DNA of 64,000 nt from Talpa occidentalis (GCF_014898055.3 NW_023605083.1:67697715-67761714), one strand, 5' to 3'; counted from the first letter of the stretch, positions 10,436-22,690 are shown. Notes: generated from the letters alone by a model not told the origin. Program-made: numbers and translations.

Positions 10436-12035
10436 AACATCCTGCTCTTCTCATGTTCCATCATAGAGAATCTACCTTGATGTAGCCCTTAATGGATGAG
10501 CACTGTTGTGCTGTGTACTGGTGACCGCTTTGACCTGGACACAGCAGACTGGAATAGGCAGCCCAGCACAGACACAATCAAATTCCAATTACAGGAGTTT
10601 GGGTCTGAGAACTGAAGGACTGAGTAACTGTGGATGCTGCTTTGGAAAAAGGAACTGAATGTTGGGAGTTTGTTTCTCTCACCATGGGTCAGGGGTAAAT
10701 AGAGATGCGACTGTGACTCCAGGAAAAGAAGAGGCTTGAAAAATCAGTGATGAGAAATGAAAAAAAGCAAGAAAGTAGCTTTGGATACTGATAGCTTCTT
10801 AGTACTTCTCAAGGGTCTTGAAGCCAATTCTGAATACCAGGTGTCCATGAAATTTCAGACCCTTTATTCGATGTTGCACACCAGGGTCATTCATTTGATG
10901 CTATTTAGGGTCATTTCCAGGCATTGAGATCTTTATATAGAATGATGGGCTCTGGATCTGAGCTCTTAAGAAGCAGTGTTTCACAGAGGAAATAGCATAC
11001 TTGCCTTGTCATCTCTTCATTTGAAAGGCAAAGGAATAACTTAGAGAAAAAGGTTTGCACACCATCCTATGGTGATTTAAAAAGATAATGTTCTCTCTTG
11101 CATCAAGAACTAAGAAAATTACATCTTCTGTGGTTACCTGCTTGCTGCTTTCTATTAAGCCCAGGTTCAAAAACAGAAGAGATGTACTTGACTTTGGGGC
11201 TGTCATATTTCCCCTCTGACTCCTGGACTGAGCATGAGGGACGGCTGGGGTAGTACGTTCCAGGTGAAGTGTCACCTCCCTGCATTGCTTATTGGTGTGA
11301 CCCCAGTCTCAGGGAGAGCTACTAGTTGGAGGTCCCTGAAATTGCTTGCATATTAATTTGGTTTTGAGATGGATCCCTTTGTATATAGAAGAAGTTCTGA
11401 TTAGGAACTTTTAGTTTCCGTAAAACAGTAATGTTAAGTACACAGGTGATGTTCCAGCTTCCTCCTCTGGAGAGATCTCACTAAAAGGAATCTTTGCATG
11501 GGTAAAGTGGTAAGCATTCCCTTTGCTTTGTATTGCCAGAGGGTGTAGTAATAGAGAGTAGCTACCACCTGAGAACATGAGGTATGTGAGATATTCTAGG
11601 CACTCAAGGCAGGAGGAAGGCATCTGTAAGAATGGATGCAGGTATGGACATCTGCATGCAGGAGATGGGGGTGAGCTGTGCCTTGCACAGGTGGAGAGGT
11701 GTGAGGTGAGCCCTGCAGACCAGAGAGGCAGAGGAACGCAGCTCTTGTGCTAATTTCAAAGGGAGTCTGATGATGTTTCCATCGTGAATACAAAGTGATG
11801 TCTTCTGCAGGGAATGTTTCATGCTTCCATAAACAGCTTAAGCCTGTGTGATTTTATGGGAGAAATTCACCATAATGGTGAGGGATTTCTACTTACAAAG
11901 TTTTTAAGTGAGCTGCAAGGATGCGTCTTCAATAAAAGAAGAAATGAAACATCAGAGATACTTATCAGGGACAGTCTCAGAACGTGTAACCATCTTCTTT
12001 TTTTAGTCTCCTAGGAGAACAGCAGCTGCCTTGTT
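10436..12035. other. unassigned non-coding stretch
   Basis: Nothing recognisable as a gene or a named repeat. Frames on both strands are 60-88 codons, overlap each other and lack domains. Confidence 0.4.
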
Positions 12036-12365
12036 TTTGCTTCTGTTACTCAGCCCAGGGGGTTGGAAGTTGAGGGCCTTGGCCCTGCTCACCTCTCCAG
12101 CCTTAACTTTGACCCTCTTCCCTTCCAAATCTATTGCAGATACACTGGACAATGACCATTTCCCATCCCCAAGCAATGCACCTGCTCCTCCATCTGTCTT
12201 GAGCATCCCCCCTGGATATGATTTTACCTGGCTGACTTCAGTCCCTGTTTCAGAGCTTAGGTGGCATCTCAAATACCTCTGAGAAGATTGCCATGTTCCC
12301 TTCCACTCTCCATCCCCCCAAGTTCTCTGCTGAGTATCTGTAATGCACATTTGTCTTGCTTTTTC
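12036..12365 (-). mobile_element. probable L2 LINE relic
   Basis: The pyrimidine-rich wording 'ggctgacttcagtccctgtttcagagcttaggtggcatctc' followed by 'aagattgccatgttccc' resembles the reverse complement of the L2 3' segment, in which a 'cttcaggtctcagctcaaa...cacttcct' block precedes 'gaagccttccctgacc'. Divergence is high. Confidence 0.4.
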
Positions 12366-12386
12366 GGCTACTCAGCAGCTTTTGAA

Positions 12387-12450
12387 AACACACACACACA
12401 CACAAACACACACTCTCTCTGTCTCTCTCTCTCACACACACACACACACT
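12387..12450. repeat. compound (CA)n/(CT)n microsatellite
   Basis: Alternating ca and ct dinucleotide runs: ca, a ct block at about 12412-12432, then ca again. Confidence 0.95.
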
Positions 12451-13700
12451 CCATCTCTGGCTGGTTATGGCCTGACCTTTCCACTCTGATTGCTTATATT
12501 CCTAGTGTGACCCATTGACACATCCAAGTCAGATCTTGATTAGAAAGTCAGGAACTTGGAGAAGGAGACATGCACAAACTCTCTTTCCTGGAGAGGCTGC
12601 ACTCTGAAACATCTGGCATTCAGGCCCCAGAAAGCAGACATTCTGGGGTCCATCTCCCAGGGTCAGTAGTGATGGGCAGGGTGGGGTTTGCTGGCACATT
12701 CCCACAAACATGTGTGGTGTACAAGTCTGGAGCTGGGAAGAAGTCACTTTAATCCATCCCTTTCACCAATTTCTTTTCTGCTTAGTTTAGCTACAAGAGT
12801 TGCTTTCAGTTAAAAACCCCAATCAAGCCAGTGCCCCAACAGACACCTCAACATTCTCTTCACTGCGTGTTGTGAGTTCTCTTATCTATCTGTCCCTCCA
12901 GTTGTCCCGTCCACTTCCTGCAGGCTGGGACAAGGTATGCAGCCTGCATAATGACAACCCAACTTTTTCTGCAATGGCTGATGAAATTAATATCGACTGA
13001 TTCAAGAATACACAAATGCACAGTTTTGTTACAAGTGTCTTTTACCATTCTTAGATTCAGGACGCCTCTGATAAGCTCTGTGCTCATGCAGAATGCACTA
13101 ACCCCAGAGAGGTGTATGTGGGCACTAGGGTTTCCTGGAAGTAAATAGCCAGAAACGAAACAGAGGCCTTGGGACCTAAGGAAACAGACAAGCTCATTAC
13201 CAGGCGAGTGTTGTACTGGGGATTCCTGTTGCATTCAAGAGGTGGAGTGAAAACTCATGGACAAAAAAAAAAAAAAAAAAAAAAAATAGAAAACTCATGG
13301 ACAGACAATAGGGAAAGCAGGAGGGAGGGCTGGGGGGCCTTAGAGTGCCATGGGAGGTGGGAGGGTGAGCAGGGTTTAGCTGGGGACGAGTGGGGGCTGG
13401 GCCATGGAAACATAGCTGGATGAAGACTGTGGTGCAAGGTCTGGGAATATGCCAGGAATGGTAAAAAAAACTGGTGGGGCTGGGGGCAGAGAGTGGTCCA
13501 GAGAATTTAGGCTGCTCTAGAAAGTGTCTGGCTTTTACCTGGAAAGCCCATTTATCCTTTTCATCAGTTCCAGCCTATGACCCCCACTACGTAAATATTT
13601 CTGACCCTGGGATTGGTTTGGGTCATTTACTGGTGCCCCTGAACACCCTGCTGTTTCTGTCCAAGTACCAACAGCCCGAGAGTAGTTATCATGTTATATG
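12451..13700. other. unassigned stretch with a poly(A)-only insertion
   Basis: No gene is recognised. The notable feature is the poly(A) tract flanked by a 15-bp direct repeat, listed separately. The frames here are short and overlap on opposite strands. Confidence 0.4.
13249..13303 (+). mobile_element. poly(A)-only retroinsertion with target-site duplication
   Basis: A perfect 15-bp direct repeat, gaaaactcatggaca (13249-13263 and 13289-13303), brackets about 23 A residues plus 'ta'. The geometry is that of L1-mediated target-primed reverse transcription in which only the poly(A) tail was copied. A slippage or duplication origin cannot be excluded. Confidence 0.65.
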
Positions 13701-13704
13701 CTTG

Positions 13705-13935
13705 TCTAATAACACAATAGTAACTCCTCTTTCCAAATGCCAGGCATTTACACACACTGTTCATCTATTCCTTCATGATCTCTATAATGTAGATACTATT
13801 ATCTCCAAATTTTCAATTTTTGATGATGGTAAGACCCAGAGAGGTAAAGCGACTAGTGTTAGGTTGCACAGCCTCTAATTTCAGAGAGGAAATATGAACT
13901 CAGGTCTGCCAGATTCTAGGGCCTGTGCCCTAAAA
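13705..13935 (+). mobile_element. MIR SINE
   Basis: 'ccaaatgccaggcatttacacac', 'tgtagatactattatctcc', 'gacccagagaggtaaagcgac' and 'aactcaggtctgccagattc' follow the full MIR order with moderate divergence. Confidence 0.8.
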
Positions 13936-14785
13936 CACAGGGTATAATGACTTAGGCCATAGCTCAGCTGAGAAAACCAGTGCTAATGTCTTATCACTTG
14001 GAAGTTCAAGATGTCAAGAGAGGAGCTAGGAGCAGGGAATGAAACATCTGAAGGACACATATGGACATCAACAGTAGTGCTCAGCTCATCAAGGTGACCA
14101 ACAGGTTTTGGGAGGCAATTGAGGGAGATAAGGGTGGGCCCTGTGGATTGAGGGTGGATGTGGGAGGAGGAAGCGGGTGTTGGCAACCAGCTTTCTCTGT
14201 GGGTCAAGTTTCAGTGCTCAGAAAACATGACTTTGCACAGAGAGTTCACGAGGTTGGTAATTAATGTCTTGTGAGACTGGACGAGCTGCTGCCTCCCCAG
14301 TGACAAAGCCTGCACAGTCTTGCTGATCCACTTCCCTGACATAGCCAGACATTAGATGCTTTAGGGGAAAGCACTTCTGATCTGCATTGGCTCCAGTCCC
14401 AAAAAGCTGAGATTTATAGGCAGGCCCCTGGGGGTGGGAGGGAGGAGACGACTCCTGGCCCTATTTCAGCTGTCTCCAGATGGGGCCCATCCCTGCTTTT
14501 CTTACCTCCCAGTTGACAGGTAAAAGAAGGTAGAAGTATGGAATCTTGGACTTGGCTGTGCCTTCTGGGATCTCCTTAATGAGGGCCCATCTGGCTGTCA
14601 CAATGGCCCAGAGCTTTGTGAAAACACACCGTGTGAGTCCCACTAAACACCCCGATTCTGGGTATCGATAGTTTTTGTGGCATCTTGAGGGATGTTGATG
14701 ATTAGTCCAGTGGAGGAATCTCTGATCTCACCTAGCAAAAGGACAGTCACATTTTATAGAATAAAAGATGGGAAAACACATCCAG
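13936..14785. other. unassigned non-coding stretch
   Basis: No gene or repeat is recognised. Confidence 0.4.
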
Positions 14786-14965
14786 GAGGGGAGAAAATGG
14801 TTAAAACTCTGAGCTCTGCCATGTGCTTGCTCTGTGGCCTAGGGAAAGTCACCCAGCCTTCCCGAGCCCTACCTCTCTCATATGTGAAAAACAGACCTAA
14901 TAACAGATCTTATTTCATGCACTGTTGTAAGAAGTAAGTGTAAAGTTCTTGGCTCAGTGTCTGCC
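14786..14965 (+). mobile_element. MIR SINE (MIRb/c type)
   Basis: Head and core 'gctctgtggcctagggaaagtcaccc', 'ctctctcatatgtgaaaaac', 'agaagtaagtgtaaagttcttggctcagtg' match the MIR order 'gtgaccttgggcaagtcac ... tcatctgtaaaatg ... taaagcgcttagcacagtg'. Confidence 0.7.
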
Positions 14966-16291
14966 AAAGAAAATGTTTGCTTTTCTTTGTAGTGGTTGGG
15001 GAGCAGAGAAAGAGAATAAATAATTATAATCTAGTAGGATAAATGATTTTGATCATTATTATCATTGTTGCTATTTCTTTTCTTCCTAATTTTTTTTTTT
15101 TTTTTTATGATTCAGGATTGTTCACTATTCTTTCCTTTGTACTCTGCTAGAGGAAATCATTCCCCAAAAGGCAAGCTGATCACACTCATATATGTTTATA
15201 CCAATGAATTATCTCACTGTGATCTGGCTCTCCTTCTGCTCTCTGGGTTTTCTTCTTCCACTGGGTCAGCCTGCAGGGACCTAAAAGGACCCTGAGACCA
15301 GTGATCTGTTATCAAAATCCCTCAGGAGTGGACATCTGAATAGCCCTATCCCACCATGCAGGGACACAGCAACAGGGTGTGGATAATTCCCAGGACACTG
15401 GCCCAAGGCCTGGCCCCAGCACACCTCTAGCTCAAACTCCCTGATGCCCTCTCTGGAAAGAGACCAAATGCAGAGTGAGCTGGCCAACAAGCAACTGGGC
15501 GTGTGGCCTGGGTGGCTTTGTAGATCTGTGTATGAATACAGGGGCTTTGTGCTTAAGGTGCATGTGTGTTCACATATTTGCAGCCATCTACCAGACTGGT
15601 TGGAAAGAAATGGCTCTGAGGCTGACACATCTGCTCTGGCAATAGGTGTGTAACATGTACTTATTAAATACATGAATGAATAGGAGAAGTGAATAAAAGA
15701 TGGAAAGCATGCAGATGAGGAATTCTCAAATGGAAGCCCAGGGAAATGTCCATCAAGTCAAAGCCGAAAGTCAGAGGGCTGACAAATTCCTGGACGTAGC
15801 CAGTCCTTTACTTGGGGTGAAGTCATTTTGCGAGTCCTACAGATTTTGTAGCTGTACAAGCTTGAAGGAGAATCCCAGCAGAAGCTTCTGAGCCCCAGAA
15901 ACTCATTTATCTCTCCATCAGGAATGTCAATGTCTAGTTAATAAGATTGTGGTGAAGACAGAATACGATAACATGTTAAATGCCAAGACAGGGCCTATTA
16001 CGGGAGACACCAGTGTTTTTCTTTCCTGCCTTCCTTCTCCCTCCTTCACTCTCTCCCTCTTTTCCTTCATTTTCTACTTCTTTCTCTCCTTCCTTCTGTT
16101 TTTCCTGTCTCCCACTATATTCCTTCCTTCAGGAGTGGAGTGATACTCTACCTTTAAAGCACTTTCCTAGAGATGCTGGCAGAATGGCCTGGAGGGGGAG
16201 GGGTGTCTAGGAAGGCCAACATGGAGAACAGAAAATAGTCTAGATGGACCTAGAACTCTTCCCAAAGTCCAAGCCCCATTCTATTGCTAAT
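14966..16291. other. unassigned stretch with a poly(T) run and CT-rich low complexity
   Basis: No gene is recognised. A poly(T) run lies at about 15090-15107 and a CT-rich low-complexity stretch at 16017-16130 (ttcctt and ctccctt units). The 130-codon frame near 15281-15673 overlaps another frame on the opposite strand and has no domain. Confidence 0.4.
16017..16130. repeat. CT-rich low-complexity stretch
   Basis: Polypyrimidine run on the plus strand built of irregular cttcc and ctctcc units. Confidence 0.85.
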
Positions 16292-16305
16292 AGAATCTAC
16301 TTCCC

Positions 16306-16580
16306 AGGGCCTCCCTGGTGGCAGAAGGGGTTAAGACACAGCACTATTAAGCTACCCACAGCCACTGCAGCATGAGTTTGATCCCCGGCCAGGGAGCTGA
16401 TCCACATGGCAGAGCAGACCTCTCCTGCTTGCCTGCTGCTCCCCTCAGCAGTGTATTTTAGTCAATCTGCCTGTTGTGCTCCCTACTCTGTCTCTGGTGA
16501 AACTTCTCACCCCCCACACCTCTAGCCTGTACCCCAGTTCTTGAATGCATAAAATAAATACTAAAAAAAAAAAAAAAAAA
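16306..16580 (+). mobile_element. lineage-specific tRNA-derived SINE (copy 2)
   Basis: Plus orientation: head agggcctccctggtggcaga, B-box-like gagtttgatccccgg, body 'cccctcagcagtgtatttta', tail 'cttgaatgcataaaataaatac' and a long A run. A perfect 14-bp target-site duplication, agaatctacttccc, is at 16292-16305 and 16581-16594. It is of the older 'gtaccccagttcttg' tail type. It is a defective non-coding retroposon. Confidence 0.93.
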
Positions 16581-16594
16581 AGAATCTACTTCCC

Positions 16595-17034
16595 TTTAAG
16601 GGTCAGGGCAGTGCTATGTAAACAAGAAATACACAAACCAGGCTGATTTGGCATTTTGCCCAGGGCCTGTCGTCCCAGTGGACTAGTGACCTTGGACCTG
16701 TTTTGTCCCCTTATGTCCCTTAGTTGTTCTTTCAGATGATTTAATGAGATGAAGCCCCTCACACAGTGCTAGATGAGAATATAAACATCTGGGGTGCAGG
16801 AACGGGGGGTTCACAGTACAGAGCATATAGGACTAAGATGCCAAATGGGACCAGAACTTACACAAGCTCTGGTTCAAATGCCCCAGACAGAATAAGGTGG
16901 TGATGGGGTTGAACAGTGGGGCTGCTGGCACAGACCGGAAGTACTAAGGCTGTTTAGAAGGCACGGTTATCTGCAAAGGCTCTGCAGGTGTCACATCCTT
17001 TAGGAATTTCTCATCAGGAAGAAACAGTAACTAT
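16595..17034. other. unassigned non-coding stretch
   Basis: No gene is recognised. The portion 16670-16790 could be a decayed MIR ('gtgaccttggacctgttttg', 'gatttaatgagatgaagcccctcac') but is too diverged to call. Confidence 0.35.
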
Positions 17035-17215
17035 GATAACAACTGTCACTCAATTTAGTGATTGAACATTCACTCAGTTCCAGACCTACACTAAAAGCTT
17101 CACACACAACATCTTGCAAGTTTCTTGCAAACATGGGGTGGGTGCTGCTGCTTTATACCCACTTTATAGATGGTAAGGAGGTGAACAGCAAGGTGGGGCA
17201 GAACTGAGACCAGCT
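17035..17215 (+). mobile_element. MIR SINE
   Basis: Order 'gaacattcactcagttccagac', 'aaaagcttcacacacaac', 'ctttatacccactttatagatgg' and 'ggcagaactgagacc' fits a diverged MIR. Confidence 0.6.
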
Positions 17216-18289
17216 GGCCCCACAAGGGGTGCTCTTAGCACGCACGCCTGCAGCACTAAGGCCACCACTGCCGCCACTGAGCTACTGCACGGACTAGAGG
17301 TGCTGATCAGGGGCTTTCCTTTATGTAGACACATGCTTTTCATACTTCCTCCTCATTGCTCCTCAACACCCTCCCCAAAGGAAGCTATGCTGATATTATT
17401 CCCATTTTGCAGAGTAAGACTGGGAATTTGTTTCTTGCATAAAAACATACTTAGTGAGTGAGGTCGCACCAGAGTGCTTGGCTACAAAGAAAGCCCTTTT
17501 TCTGTTGAAGTGTCTCCAGAATGATGTAGATCTGCAGCTGTAGCAAGAGGGTAAACTGAGGCACAAAGCAGTCCAGCAGTCTGTTTGCCACACTTCTTAA
17601 AGGGAGTTGTGAGTGCACGGGTTGCAGAGGCCTGTACCCTGGTTCCCAGTCCTCGCAGCTCTGACTCTGCATGGCTGCTGGCAGGTTCCTGGTGTCATTT
17701 TACATGAGCGAGCAGCCCATGGCTAGATCAGGCTCTCTAATCAACAGCAGACAGAGCTCAGCTGTCATAATCACTGTTTTGTTTCCTTAAATGCCACCCA
17801 TCCCTGTCCCAGGCAAAGGCAGACACCCCTCAGGGAGAAACTTTAGAAATGGCAACCTAAGCATGCAGCCCAGCGACAGTCAGTCTCAGTCGACACAGAG
17901 GGAGGGGAGGGGCAGTGTCAGGGGAAGGGTGAAATCTTGAGAGCTGCTGTGGAGAAAGAGCTTTGATCCACAGTCTCTAGGAGCAACTCACCCAGAATTA
18001 AATCCTGATGCCCTCTGTTGGTGTTTTCCAGTAATGGTAAAATTTTGGAGACTTAGAGAGGAAGCAACAGTTCATGGGATATAGATATAAACTCCATACC
18101 CACCAAGACACAAATTCACACACATCACATTTTCGCTCTTAGAGTCTGCAATACAGAATCACAGATGGCCCAGCTTAGAGGGACTTTATATACATTTATA
18201 TACATTTGAGCCTCGTTCCCTTTTCCTATTTTTTTTTCCAAAGGAAAAAAACAGGCTGTCAGAGGGAAAGTCATTTTCCCAAGTTAAAA
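17216..18289. other. unassigned non-coding stretch
   Basis: No gene is recognised. On the minus strand, 18010-18025 (gccctctgttggtg on plus) is an imperfect CTCF-like core with a mismatch at a key position, so it is not listed as a site. Confidence 0.4.
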
Positions 18290-18455
18290 AAGTAATAACC
18301 ATTCTAATGGCACAGTACACCGAGCATTTATTATATCATCCCAAGTTCTTCACATGTAGTATCACATCGAGTTCCTCTGTAGCCTCATCTAGCAGGCGCT
18401 ATTCTTTCCCACTTAAAGGAGGAAGAGGGGGCACAAGGAATTTTATGGATGCTGC
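18290..18455 (+). mobile_element. MIR SINE fragment
   Basis: Words 'acaccgagcatttattatatc', 'ccaagttcttcacatgtagtatcacatc' and 'ctagcaggcgctattctttcccac' match the 5' and middle part of MIR. Confidence 0.55.
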
Positions 18456-20247
18456 CCTGAAGTCAGTATAGCTACTACTTGACAGGCTTAGGATGTTAAG
18501 CCAGACAGCTGTGACTCCAGTATCTTCTCGGCATCCTCATTAAGTTAGAATGTCAACTTGAACTTCGATCTCCTAACTTTTAACCTGTGACCTTTACACA
18601 AATGTATATAAAATGCACATAGTCAGTCTTTCCCAGTCCTCATGGAGGCCCAGTTAGGCGCTGCAGGACCAGCCTGGACTCCACCCCAGAGAGACCACCT
18701 GCCCAAGGAGACTGCGCAGGCCAAGGCCAAGGACACCTCAGCCACTCTCCCCACAGAGGGCAGACCTGGAAAAGGGGAACAAACAGCAATGGCACTCAAG
18801 CTTTGCATGTCCATTTCTTTTGTCAACCAAATAAATCACTTTGCCTCCCCTGGGGCATCAGAGAGAGGCAAGGAATATTATTTCAATGGAAGTCCCTCCA
18901 CATGGATCATGAGAAGCTGGGTATAAGCCATTCCACCTAACCTTGTTATTTCAAGCATCCACCAATTCAGAGTATGAATTGGTTCTTTTATGGAAGGTTC
19001 TTTAATTGTATTATCTGCAAAGTTTACCTAACACATGAATACTGTCATCTAAAGTACACAGAACAATTAAAATCCTTAAGAGAGCAATTTTCAAGCACTG
19101 TGCTGAGTAGCATGTACTAGGCTAGTGACCAATGCATATTTTTCTATTTCATCAGCTGGTCCCCTGAGGGACCTGAATTGAATTCTAAAACGTGCACTTC
19201 TACAGTTTAGATGGACTTCTCTTAATTAGTACAAACGACAGTCTGACACTGTGGATGAGTTACACAGCCGTCTCACACGAGGTACGTTGGAGAAGGAAGG
19301 ACAGTTGCTATTAGAAGCCCAAGTGCTCACCTGCTTGAAATTCTCTGAAAAGCCTCCTTTTGGGTGGTAACTTGTCAGACCCATTTCATGTCATAAGTCA
19401 GAGGAAAATCAATCCCACTATTTGGGAGCTGGACTCAATCTGAAAGCAATAGACCTGTCACATTTAATTATTTCACACTCCACTCACCAAGCCATAAGGT
19501 GTCAATTTCACCTGAGGGGTAATGGGACCAGGGAAGAAAAATCTGCCCAAGTGTGGGCAAACAATAAGTTATGGTTAATAACAAGAGCAACCTTTGGAAG
19601 TTAGGAAAAAAGTTTCCCCAGTGAGGAGCCAGTGTGGGGATTGGAACAGATAGATTTGCGGACAGATCTGATTTTCTCATATTTTTTTTTCATAAAAAAT
19701 ATAGAATGCTAGGAAATACGGGCAGAAAGCAACCTTAGAAATTATCAAATTGTCCTGGTTTGTTGACACATTGACTAAGGACATTTAACAATCACTACAC
19801 CATTAACTATTCAGCATTGATGAAGTATCAGTGACTTCTCCGAGCTCCTCCTAAGTCAAGGGAGAACAAGGTCAGAGGGTAGGTGTCCCAAACGCTACTT
19901 TTGTTACACTAAAAACTATGTGAGGGCCACACAGAAAAGCCTGGTAAAGTCTATATTTTATGTCCCTTGACTACATAAGCAAATAATACATCCCAATGAT
20001 GCTACTGACATCATTCTGGCACAGTCCAGAGCATTGAAAGCAGCTCCCACAGAATCAGAGCAATGGATTTTTGTTGTTTTTTAGGGTAAACATTGAAATT
20101 AGAAAGTTGATGACAGTGCTACAATGTCTTTGTGCCTGTAAGCCTGCGATAAGAATAAAAACACAGCCAAAACTTGTCTTTTTCAATACCTAGGGCCACA
20201 GAGGAGTGAGGGGGTAAAATTCTTAAATTACAGGATCTAAGGTCATG
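18456..20247. other. unassigned non-coding stretch
   Basis: No gene or named repeat is recognised. A 94-codon frame at 18642-18926 begins in a relatively GC-rich patch but shows no domain or splice context I can support. Confidence 0.4.
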
Positions 20248-20260
20248 AAAATGGTGATTT

Positions 20261-20524
20261 AGGGCCTCCCTGGTGGCGCAGGTGATTGAGCACTGCACTG
20301 TGAAACTGTCCACAGCCTCTGCAGCGGGGGATGCGATCCCCACTGGCCTCAAGCAACCCACATGGAGAGCAGACCTCTCCTGTTTTGCCTGCTGCTCCCC
20401 TCAGCAGTGTATTTCATCAGTCTGCCTGTTCTGTTCCCCGCCCTGTTTCTGATGAATCCTCTCACCCTCCTGTGCACCTGGCCTGTACCCCAGTTCTTGC
20501 ATAAATAAATAAATCTTTAAAAAA
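20261..20524 (+). mobile_element. lineage-specific tRNA-derived SINE (copy 3)
   Basis: Head agggcctccctggtggcgca, body 'ctcccctcagcagtgtattt', tail 'cttgcataaataaataaatc' and an A run. A 13-bp target-site duplication, aaaatggtgattt, is at 20248-20260 and 20525-20537. Older tail type (ggcctgtaccccag). Confidence 0.93.
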
Positions 20525-21116
20525 AAAATGGTGATTTGTTCCAAGGTGCCAGATTCAGGAGACAAGAAAGTAAGAGTTAAAGAAAATCTTTTCTACACAA
20601 AATGAGGGAACTCATGTAGTGTGCATCCCTATTGCAATCTGCAATTTCTCCCAACTTGGGAGTATAGAAAGGTAGAACAGTCTGGTATGTGGGAACTGAT
20701 TTAGATAGATAAGGTTTTAACCACTTTTTAGAGTGCAATTCACTGGCATTTATTATATTCATGGTGTTATGCCGTCACCACCAATACATTTCTAAAACGT
20801 CATCAGCCCAAACAGAAACTATCCTCCCCCTAGTCGCTGGGAAACTCTAATCTACCTGCTGTCTCTATCTATGAATTTGCCATATCTCATATAAGTGAAA
20901 TCATATAATATTTTCTTTGGGTGTCTGGATTACGTGACTTAAAATTGTATTTTCCATGTTGCAACATGAGATATTACAACAGGACAAACTTGCGTGATTT
21001 TAAAAATTGAATAGCATTTCATTGTCTGTTTGCACCACATTTTGTTTATCCATTCATCTGTTGGTGGAAAGTTAGGTTGTTTCCACCTCTTGGCTACTGT
21101 GAATAATACTTGCTAG

Positions 21117-21965
21117 TTTGAAGCCTCAGGAGCTTCTGGGGTGAAATGTAAACTGGCCCCTTCTACACCAAACCTAAGGAGAGGCTGGAGAAAGAAGCAG
21201 GCCTCTCCAGGCTGGTACTGGCAGTTTTAATAAGCCAGGGAATTAGCATATCAAACTGTCTTGGGGAAGTAGATGTCCACACTTAAGATTAGAACCATTG
21301 TCTAAACAATATACTATCCATCAAGCCTGTGTTCTTGAAAATAGATCCAGCTCTGGGATCTGTGGGCAGAACATACATTCCAAGGACAAAGGAGGGGTTA
21401 AGGCACTGGGATTCTCAGGGTGCAACTCTGTAGAGGCAGGAATAGACACAGTGCAGGTTTTCTATGATCCAGCAGACCGGGTAAAGGAGAAGTCCCGAGT
21501 CCTAGAGAGTCCTCGGTGGGTTTTGCAGGCTTTTATTTAGATTACCAGGTACTCGGAAGGCAGGGGCGCTGGGGGGCCGGGAGGCTGGCAGGCCTCCCAG
21601 TCCCCAGCAAGTCTTCACTCTGGGCTCTCCGGCCTTCTCTCACATTCTCTCTGCTCTTCTCATGGCTCTGCTGCTCTCTCGGCTTCTGCTGCTTCTTTCT
21701 TGGCTTCTCTTTTGGCTTCTACTGGTGTCCTCATGACGCCGCCTTTAAAAGCCCAGTCTTAGCCCAGGTGAATCCCATTTACCTATGCCCACACCCTACT
21801 CCCGGTGCCCGCCATCAGACATGCATTCAGGACCACAAGGATCCATCATCTATCCTGATGGCAGGAGGGCAGAAAAACCTGACATTTTTCCTTACCCAAC
21901 AAACTCACAGTTCAACCACAGTCACGTCTTCTCCATGACCTCCTCCAACCTCCAAGGCATCTTTT
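21117..21965 (-). mobile_element. LTR-containing insertion, unassigned ERV family
   Basis: Inserted in the old L1. Read on the minus strand it has an LTR layout: a TATA-like tttaaa box (plus-strand 21744-21751), a purine-rich transcribed part rich in agaagc units, an AATAAA signal (plus-strand 21532-21537) and a U5-like part beginning 'gcctgcaaaaccc'. Exact ends and target-site duplications are not resolved. The 21117-21420 part may be a second element. No gag, pol or env remnant is seen. Confidence 0.5.
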
Positions 21966-22049
21966 TCAATTCACTTGAGTTACATACCTAGAGAGAGGTG
22001 GGTCAAATTGTAATCCTAAGTATAGCTCTTTCTGGATGCATCAAACTGC

Positions 22050-22460
22050 TCTTATAACTGAGCCCCCAGAAGCTGGTCTTTATTTGTGTTATTGGATTAA
22101 TCTGGCCCTTGTTTGTTACCTTCTTTTGTTGAAAACCTAATCAACTGAGATGCGCCTCACCTGTATTGGGGCAGGGGTATAAATGTGAAACCAAGTAAAG
22201 CACCTGTGGATATTTAATGATCCAGATAACCTGCTTTAAAAACCCTGCCAATCCCTTGCTTCCTTAAGGCCCCACCCTGGGGATCAAGCCCATAAAACCA
22301 GGACTCCTGCCCTCTCTCATTCTAGAGTGTGACTTGGGCAGCTGCCTATTTATTGGGTGACACACAATAAATGTTCCTCACTTGAAACCAGTTATTGGTG
22401 CTTTCACACTTTGTGTGGGATTAATTAGTGAAAGCCAAAGACCCTTTAGAATCTGTAACA
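22050..22460 (+). mobile_element. solo ERV LTR, family A
   Basis: A promoter-like cataaaa lies at 22291, an AATAAA signal at 22366-22371, and the element ends in 'ctgtaaca'. Its 3' half ('acaataaatgttcctcacttgaaa', 'tgtgtgggattaattagtgaaagcc') is clearly related to the solo LTR at 42780-43085 on the other strand. No internal retroviral region is present. The left end is uncertain by about 10 bp and target-site duplications are not clear. Confidence 0.65.
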
Positions 22461-22690
22461 TTTCTTGCAGCAGCTGTACCATTTTACAGTCCTGTCAGTG
22501 ATGTTTAGTTTCTCCACATCTTTGCCCATACTTGCTATTTTCTGTGTTTTCTTAAATTACAATTAAAAAAAATTATAGCCATTCTAGTAGATGTGACACC
22601 ATTTACAGGAAAGAACTTTTGGTAGGTTATTTATTGAGACTTTGATTGAAATAACATTCCATTGTAACATATAAGTTCCCAGTATACATC

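Larger units (their letters stand above)
20720..22610 (-). mobile_element. ancient L1 3' part, split by two LTRs
   Basis: Three blocks form one minus-strand L1: 20720-21116 ('ccgtcaccaccaatac', 'gaatttgccatatctcatataagtg', 'tttgtttatccattcatctg'), 21966-22049, and 22461-22610 ('tgtaccattttacagtcctg', 'agccattctagtagatgtgac'). The order follows the reverse complement of an L1M 3' end and ORF2 C-terminus. The frame is fully decayed. Confidence 0.7.

Noticed and set aside
18010..18025. CTCF-like motif on the minus strand
   Set aside because: Mismatch at an important core position; not better than chance in 64 kb.
18642..18926. 94-codon frame in a GC-richer patch
   Set aside because: No recognisable domain, no convincing splice sites and no codon pattern I can defend.
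21516..21938. 140-codon plus-strand frame rich in Cys, Phe and Ser
   Set aside because: Antisense to the purine-rich part of an LTR-like insertion.
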